This document shows positions 5,641 to 9,280 of a stretch of DNA of 9,280 bases, piece after piece. How positions within the stretch are numbered: the first letter of the stretch is position 1; the number at the start of each line of letters is the position of its first letter. The DNA lies in assembly GCA_028287035.1 (NCBI GenBank), contig JAQBQL010000148.1:1-9280 (forward strand), given 5' to 3'. Source of the DNA: Labilithrix sp. GTDB taxonomy: Bacteria > Myxococcota > Polyangia > Polyangiales > Polyangiaceae. A model generated the notes under the pieces. That model ran no database searches, had not been told where the DNA came from, and saw nothing but the letters and a program-made list of their open reading frames with translations. The position numbers and the translations under genes were made by a program.

Positions 5641-7095
5641 ATGCGCAAACGGCAGGCGTCGATCGCGGACCACATCATGGAGGCGCAGGCACTCCTCGAC
5701 GGGCGGTATCGTCTCGACAAGGAGATCCGCCGCTCGCCGACGACGACCATCCATCTCGCGACCCATCGCAACGGGTCGACGGCGTGGCTCAAGATGCCGC
5801 TGCTCGCTGCGCACGCGTCCCAGATCGCTCTCGAGGCGCGCATCGCGAACACCATCGGCTCGCCGCTGATCGTTCGCGACGACGGGACGACGCCGGACGG
5901 CATGCCCTACCTGATCCTCGATCCGCCGGCCGCCGAGCCGCTGAAGGACCTGCGCGCACGCGGCGCCGCAGGGGCGAAGACCGCGCTCGCGCGCGCGATG
6001 ACGATCGGGGATGCGCTCGCGCGGGTCGTCGCCTCGATCCACGCGATCGGCTTCGTGACCGCCGGGCTCGCCGACGAGGACGTGCTCGTCTTCGAGAACG
6101 GTGACGTCGCGCTGCTCGACCTGCATGCCCTCACGCCGCTCACGCCGGCGGGCGTGGCGCTCGACGTCCAGCATCTGCTCCGCGCGCTCCGGGCGCTCAC
6201 CTCCGAGGTCGCCGACCCCGGCTCGTCGCGGGCGGTGCTCGACGCGATGCTCGCCGGCACGTACGCGGACGTCGCGGCTGCCCAGGCCGGCTGGCGCGCC
6301 GCCTCTCCGGACCCCATCGTCGCGCCGGTGCGCGGCTCGGGAAGCTTTCCGGATCTCGGGCCGCCGAGCTCCGCGCGGCTGTCGAGCCATGACACGCCCC
6401 TCGCACTGACGCTCGGCGAGCACCCCGAGCCCCCGCCGGAGTCGAGGCCGATCGAGGAAGGATCGATGATCGGGTACCTGCGGAGCGCGAAGGCGCCCTC
6501 GGTGGCGCCGCCGCCCGTCCGCAACCGGCCCGTGATGTACGACCCGCTGTCGAAGACGGGCGACGTTCCGCGCCTCGTGCAGGCCACGAGCCGCGCGCAC
6601 CCGGAGCCCGCTCGCCGGTCGCGGAACGCGGGGCTGCTGGTCGCCGCGGTGGGGGCGCCGCTGCTCGCCCTCGCGATCACCGCCGCGGTCATCGTCACGC
6701 GCGAAGCCGCGCCCGATCACGTCGCCGCTGCCGCCACCCTCACCGCGGGGCCCGCGCCGAGCGCCAGCGCGGCCGTCCGCATCGTGCCGCCGGCGAACGA
6801 GGGAACGGCCGCGCCCTCCGCTCCTGCCGTGCCTGCGCCCCCTGCCCTCCCCGAGGCGGTCGCCGAGGAGCTCGAGGACACCGCGACCCTGAGCACGCAG
6901 AACGCGCCGCCGGGCCGCGAGGTGCTGCTGGACGGCAAGCCCGTCGGCAAGACGCCGCTCGAGGGCGCCTCGGTCCCGTGCGGCAGGCATCTCTTGCAGA
7001 TGAACGCCGGCGCGCCGAAGCAGCCCGTCGACCTGCCGTGCGGCGGGCTCAGGACCGTGAGGTACGACGCGAAGGGGCACTGGGCGCTGAAGTAG
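5641..7095 (+). CDS. Pseudokinase (degenerate Ser/Thr kinase domain) with TM helix and PEGA-like C-terminus
   Basis: 484 residues. Residues about 18-220 align by eye with PknB-type kinases: LLDGRYRL at the start, a VAIK-like lysine (AWLKM, K51), the helix-C glutamate (E65 in LEARIA), a hinge (DGMPYLILDP) and GDVALLDLHAL at the DFG position. Catalysis looks lost: the glycine loop is IRRSPTTTIHLA without glycines; HRDLKPEN reads TAGLADED (140-147), so the catalytic Asp and Lys are missing and Asn is Asp; DFG reads DLH (160-162). A Pro/Ser-rich region (about 225-328) leads to a TM helix (331-352), another Ala/Pro linker, and a PEGA-like domain (about 415-484: PPGREVLLDGKPVGKTPLEG, then CGRHLLQM). 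Expected topology is pseudokinase in the cytoplasm and PEGA outside. It probably acts as scaffold or receptor. ATG 5641 is chosen; M13 (5677) is an alternative. Ten bases follow the fibro-slime gene. Confidence 0.85.
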   Translation: MRKRQASIADHIMEAQALLDGRYRLDKEIRRSPTTTIHLATHRNGSTAWLKMPLLAAHASQIALEARIANTIGSPLIVRDDGTTPDGMPYLILDPPAAEPLKDLRARGAAGAKTALARAMTIGDALARVVASIHAIGFVTAGLADEDVLVFENGDVALLDLHALTPLTPAGVALDVQHLLRALRALTSEVADPGSSRAVLDAMLAGTYADVAAAQAGWRAASPDPIVAPVRGSGSFPDLGPPSSARLSSHDTPLALTLGEHPEPPPESRPIEEGSMIGYLRSAKAPSVAPPPVRNRPVMYDPLSKTGDVPRLVQATSRAHPEPARRSRNAGLLVAAVGAPLLALAITAAVIVTREAAPDHVAAAATLTAGPAPSASAAVRIVPPANEGTAAPSAPAVPAPPALPEAVAEELEDTATLSTQNAPPGREVLLDGKPVGKTPLEGASVPCGRHLLQMNAGAPKQPVDLPCGGLRTVRYDAKGHWALK

Positions 7096-7109
7096 CGCCC
7101 GCGCCGGGA

Positions 7110-7122
7110 GGGCTCACAGCCC
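7110..7122. terminator. Small hairpin at the convergent gene ends
   Basis: GGGCT-CAC-AGCCC is a perfect 5-bp stem with a 3-base loop located in the 18-base gap and the last codons of the convergent lipoprotein gene. It could contribute to ending transcription in both directions, but has no U tract and overlaps the minus-strand stop codon (7114-7116). Confidence 0.25.
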
Positions 7123-7953
7123 GGAGCACACCGCCGGCAGCTGACGGCCGGCGAGCATCCCCTTCACCGCGCCGAGCTCGGGCGCGTTGCCGTTCGGGCC
7201 GGCGGCCTGGACGAGCGCCGAGCACTGCGCGCCGGCGGCGATGATCATCCCGCCCTCCGGCGAGGGGCCGAGGCGCTTGCCCTCGGCGGTGATCGCGGCG
7301 CAGCACTGCGCGAGGCGCGCGAGGCTATTACTGCCCCCGGTTCCGCCGGTGGCCTTCAGCCCGGGGTCGGTGATCGAAGCGTAGAGCCGCGTCTCCTCGA
7401 AGTCCGGGCAGCCGTTCGCGAACGTCCGGCATCCGGCGCAGGTGAGCGCGCCGTTCGCGTCGCGGCACACGCGCTGCCCGGCGCAACCCGCCGGCGTGAC
7501 GTCGACCGCGCCCTCGTTCGAGCGCACGCACGTGGCGCCGGCCTTGCGGTACCGAGGGGTCTCGGGCGACACCTGGTCGGCAAGGGTGACGCTCGCCGTC
7601 TCGTTCGCCTTCCGTAGGCCGACCGCGTCGACGTACGTGAGGTTGGTGACGCCGAGCGCCGGGACCGAGCCGCACGACGGGGTCACGAGCTGCGCGACCG
7701 GCTCGGTGCACTGCGCGTCCTTGTAGACCCCCTCGAAGGTCCAGGCCGGGATGGGCGCGAGCGAGCAGCCCGTGCACTGCGAGAGGTCCGTGGTGGCGCC
7801 CGCCTCGGCCGCGACCGGTCCGGACGCGTCGGCGACGACGAGCCCCGTGCCCGGCTTGTTCTTGTCGGTGTTGCAGGCGGTGACGGTCACCGACGCGAGC
7901 GCGAAGGCCGCGACGATCCCGAACGCGGAGCGGAGGGACGGACCATTCATCAT
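7114..7953 (-). CDS. Cysteine-rich lipoprotein of unknown function
   Basis: 279 residues. The signal peptide MMNGPSLRSAFGIVAAFALASVTVTAC gives lipid cysteine 27. I do not recognise the mature protein. It has 14 further cysteines (60, 63, 82, 94, 142, 157, 163, 172, 175, 182, 217, 218, 244, 276), including two CxxC pairs (60/63 and 172/175), a dense cluster at 157-182 and a CC pair. The even number suggests a disulfide-knit extracytoplasmic fold rather than a redox enzyme, though a metal site at the CxxC pairs cannot be excluded. A linker (28-55) precedes the folded part, and a Gly-rich hinge (203-208) separates a C-terminal Ala/Gly-rich helical part. ATG 7953 is followed directly by a second ATG; AGGG lies eight bases upstream (7962-7965). 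It sits 27 bases after the YhaN-like gene on the same strand, and convergent to the pseudokinase. Confidence 0.8.
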   Translation of the reverse strand: MMNGPSLRSAFGIVAAFALASVTVTACNTDKNKPGTGLVVADASGPVAAEAGATTDLSQCTGCSLAPIPAWTFEGVYKDAQCTEPVAQLVTPSCGSVPALGVTNLTYVDAVGLRKANETASVTLADQVSPETPRYRKAGATCVRSNEGAVDVTPAGCAGQRVCRDANGALTCAGCRTFANGCPDFEETRLYASITDPGLKATGGTGGSNSLARLAQCCAAITAEGKRLGPSPEGGMIIAAGAQCSALVQAAGPNGNAPELGAVKGMLAGRQLPAVCSGL

Positions 7954-7980
7954 GGCTGCGACCCTACGCGAACGGCCGCC

Positions 7981-9280
7981 TCACGCGAAGCCGGTTTCCC
8001 GCGCGCTGGGATCGGGCGCCGCGGACGCAGCGCTCCCGACGGGCCCCGGCAGCTCGTGGACGGTGAGGCTCGCGGCCGGGATCGCGGCACGCGCGAGATC
8101 GACCATCCGCGCGTGGTGGGTGAAGAAGAGGACCTGCATGTGCCCCGCGACCTCCCCGATCACGGTGAGCGCGGCCTGCGAACGCTCGTCGTCGAACTGC
8201 ACGAGGAGATCGTCGAGGACGAGCGGCATCGGGTCGGCGAGCTCCGCGTAACGGAGCAGGCTCGCGAGCCGCAGGCCGAGGTGCAGCTGATCGCGCGTGC
8301 CCTCGCTGAGGCCGGCGACGTCCACCTCCACGCCCCTCCGCACGCAGCGGAGCGCCGCCTTGTCCTTGTCGTCGTAGCCGGCGCGCACCCCCTCGAAGTG
8401 GCCGAGCGTGAGGCGCGCGAAGAGCTCGGAGGCCTTCGTGAGCAGCGGCCCCTGGTTCTCCGCCCGGTAGCGCTCGATCTCGCGGGAGAGGAGCGTCGCT
8501 GCCGCCCGCGCACGCACGTAGCGTTCGAGCTCGGCGCGGGCGCGGGCGAGCGCCTCCTGCGCGCGGGCCGCCGATTCGGCCGCGCCGGAGTCGCCGCGCA
8601 GCTGCTCGAGGCCGACCTCGAGGCGGGCGACCAGCTGCGTCTCCGTCCTCACGCGCTCGTCGAGCTCGTCGAGGCGCGCGTCGGCCTCTTCCACCGCCTG
8701 GGCCGCCAGCTCGGGCGAGGCGGCGAGCGCCGCGATCTCCGGCGGGACGTCGGCCTCGTGCATCTCGGCGAGCTGCTGCTCTGCGTCGGCGAGCTGCTCG
8801 GCGGCAGCGAGGGCGCGCGCGCGCCTCGCGACGAGCTCACGCGCGGCGTCTGCCGCGGGTAGCCCGACGAGGTCCGGGGCGACGGCCGCGGCGGTGGACG
8901 CCGCCTGCTCCTCGAAGGCGGCGATCGCCTCCGTCGCGGCGACGAGCGCGGCCTCGTGCTGGGCTCGTTCATCGTCCAGCGCGAAGAGCTCCCGCAGGGC
9001 ATCGATGGCGCGCGTCACCTCGTCGGCGTCCGCCTCCTCGCCGAGGCCGAGGGGCGTCAGCAGCTCGGCGAGCCGCGCGCGCGTCTCGTCGAGGACCGCC
9101 TCGTCCCGTGCGATGCTCTGGCGACGCTCCTCGAGCTGCGCTTCGAGCTTGGCCACGGCGCTGGCGCTCGCCGCGCTCGCCTGGCGGGCGGCGTCGGCGC
9201 GCGACCTCCGGACGGAGGCAAGGTCCACGAGCTCGGCGAGCGGCCGCGCGTGTGTGCCGGCCGGCTCCCCGAGCGCCTCG
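7981..9280 (-). CDS. YhaN-like AAA / SMC-type ATPase, C-terminal part (5' end outside window)
   Basis: 432 residues of an open frame with no start in view. Residues from the right edge to about 300 are long Ala/Glu/Arg/Leu-rich coiled coil. The C-terminal ATPase lobe is clear: an ENQGPLLTKASELFARLTLG helix, the ABC-type signature LSEGTRDQLHLGLRLASL (coded near 8257-8310), Walker B LVLDDLLVQFDD (DDLLVQFDD coded at 8188-8214), and LFFTHHARMVDLA, the histidine switch region. These match the YhaN family (AAA_27), Rad50/SbcC-like ATPases. The N-terminal Walker A must lie to the right. YhaN relatives usually pair with a YhaO/SbcD-type metallophosphoesterase nuclease acting on DNA ends; such a gene would be expected upstream, outside this window. 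The GTG at 9228 is not taken as the start because the frame continues as coiled coil to the edge. The Ala/Pro/Ser tail past the ATPase lobe is short and unremarkable. Confidence 0.88.
   Translation of the reverse strand, partial: EALGEPAGTHARPLAELVDLASVRRSRADAARQASAASASAVAKLEAQLEERRQSIARDEAVLDETRARLAELLTPLGLGEEADADEVTRAIDALRELFALDDERAQHEAALVAATEAIAAFEEQAASTAAAVAPDLVGLPAADAARELVARRARALAAAEQLADAEQQLAEMHEADVPPEIAALAASPELAAQAVEEADARLDELDERVRTETQLVARLEVGLEQLRGDSGAAESAARAQEALARARAELERYVRARAAATLLSREIERYRAENQGPLLTKASELFARLTLGHFEGVRAGYDDKDKAALRCVRRGVEVDVAGLSEGTRDQLHLGLRLASLLRYAELADPMPLVLDDLLVQFDDERSQAALTVIGEVAGHMQVLFFTHHARMVDLARAAIPAASLTVHELPGPVGSAASAAPDPSARETGFA

Noticed and set aside
3756..5903. Long minus-strand open frame (about 715 codons) across the fibro-slime gene
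   Set aside because: It is antisense to clear domains, consists of low-complexity Ala/Val/Arg/Asp sequence, and arises from the high-GC third positions of the plus-strand gene.
5641..6300. Active Ser/Thr protein kinase
   Set aside because: The catalytic Asp and Lys, the glycine-rich loop and the DFG glycine are all absent.
5617..7080. Long minus-strand open frame (about 487 codons) opposite the pseudokinase gene
   Set aside because: Arg/Gly/Ala-rich translation without motifs; the plus strand holds the kinase-like, TM and PEGA-like sequence.
7110..7122. Strong bidirectional intrinsic terminator
   Set aside because: Only a 5-bp stem, no T tract on either strand, and it overlaps a stop codon; kept as a low-confidence feature only.
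8056..8862. Plus-strand open frame (about 268 codons) opposite the YhaN-like gene
   Set aside because: Shadow of a repetitive coiled-coil coding sequence; no motif.

Overview
The window reads as a very GC-rich chromosomal segment from a myxobacterium-like deltaproteobacterium (Myxococcota, probably Polyangia-type). This is inferred from the protein families present: cysteine-rich DUF4215 / 'Myxococcus disulfide' repeats around a fibro-slime domain, a kinase-like protein carrying a TM helix and a PEGA-like tail, and many lipoproteins with Ser/Gly/Asp-rich linkers. No rRNA, tRNA, CRISPR array, insertion sequence or phage gene was seen, and no gap between genes exceeds about 175 bases.

Layout. 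Minus strand, 1-3883 (read right to left): a GNAT acetyltransferase (3377-3883) overlaps a membrane-anchored SOUL heme-binding-type protein (2608-3408). Next is an 82-aa hypothetical (2313-2561). A His/Gly/Pro-rich Spy/CpxP-like protein (1539-2174) then overlaps a DsbA-like thioredoxin-fold lipoprotein (934-1542) by four bases (GTGA). After a hairpin come a lipoprotein with a PPC-like beta domain (102-797) and the first codons of another lipoprotein that runs off the left edge (1-132). Plus strand, 4056-7095: a 524-aa lipoprotein with four DUF4215 repeats, a fibro-slime domain and two more repeats, followed 10 bases later by a degenerate Ser/Thr kinase homologue (pseudokinase) with a TM helix and a C-terminal PEGA-like domain. 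Minus strand, 7114-9280: a 15-cysteine lipoprotein of unknown function, 27 bases downstream of the C-terminal half of a YhaN-like AAA/SMC-type ATPase that runs off the right edge.

How the genes may work together. Most products are predicted to be exported or membrane-bound, and several are rich in cysteines. The Spy/CpxP-like and DsbA-like pair looks like one translationally coupled envelope thiol/folding unit. The fibro-slime lipoprotein and the pseudokinase look like a two-gene unit that could join a surface adhesin or binding protein to a transmembrane scaffold or receptor without phosphotransfer activity. This pair is the most distinctive item in the window. Its function is inferred from domain content and spacing only.
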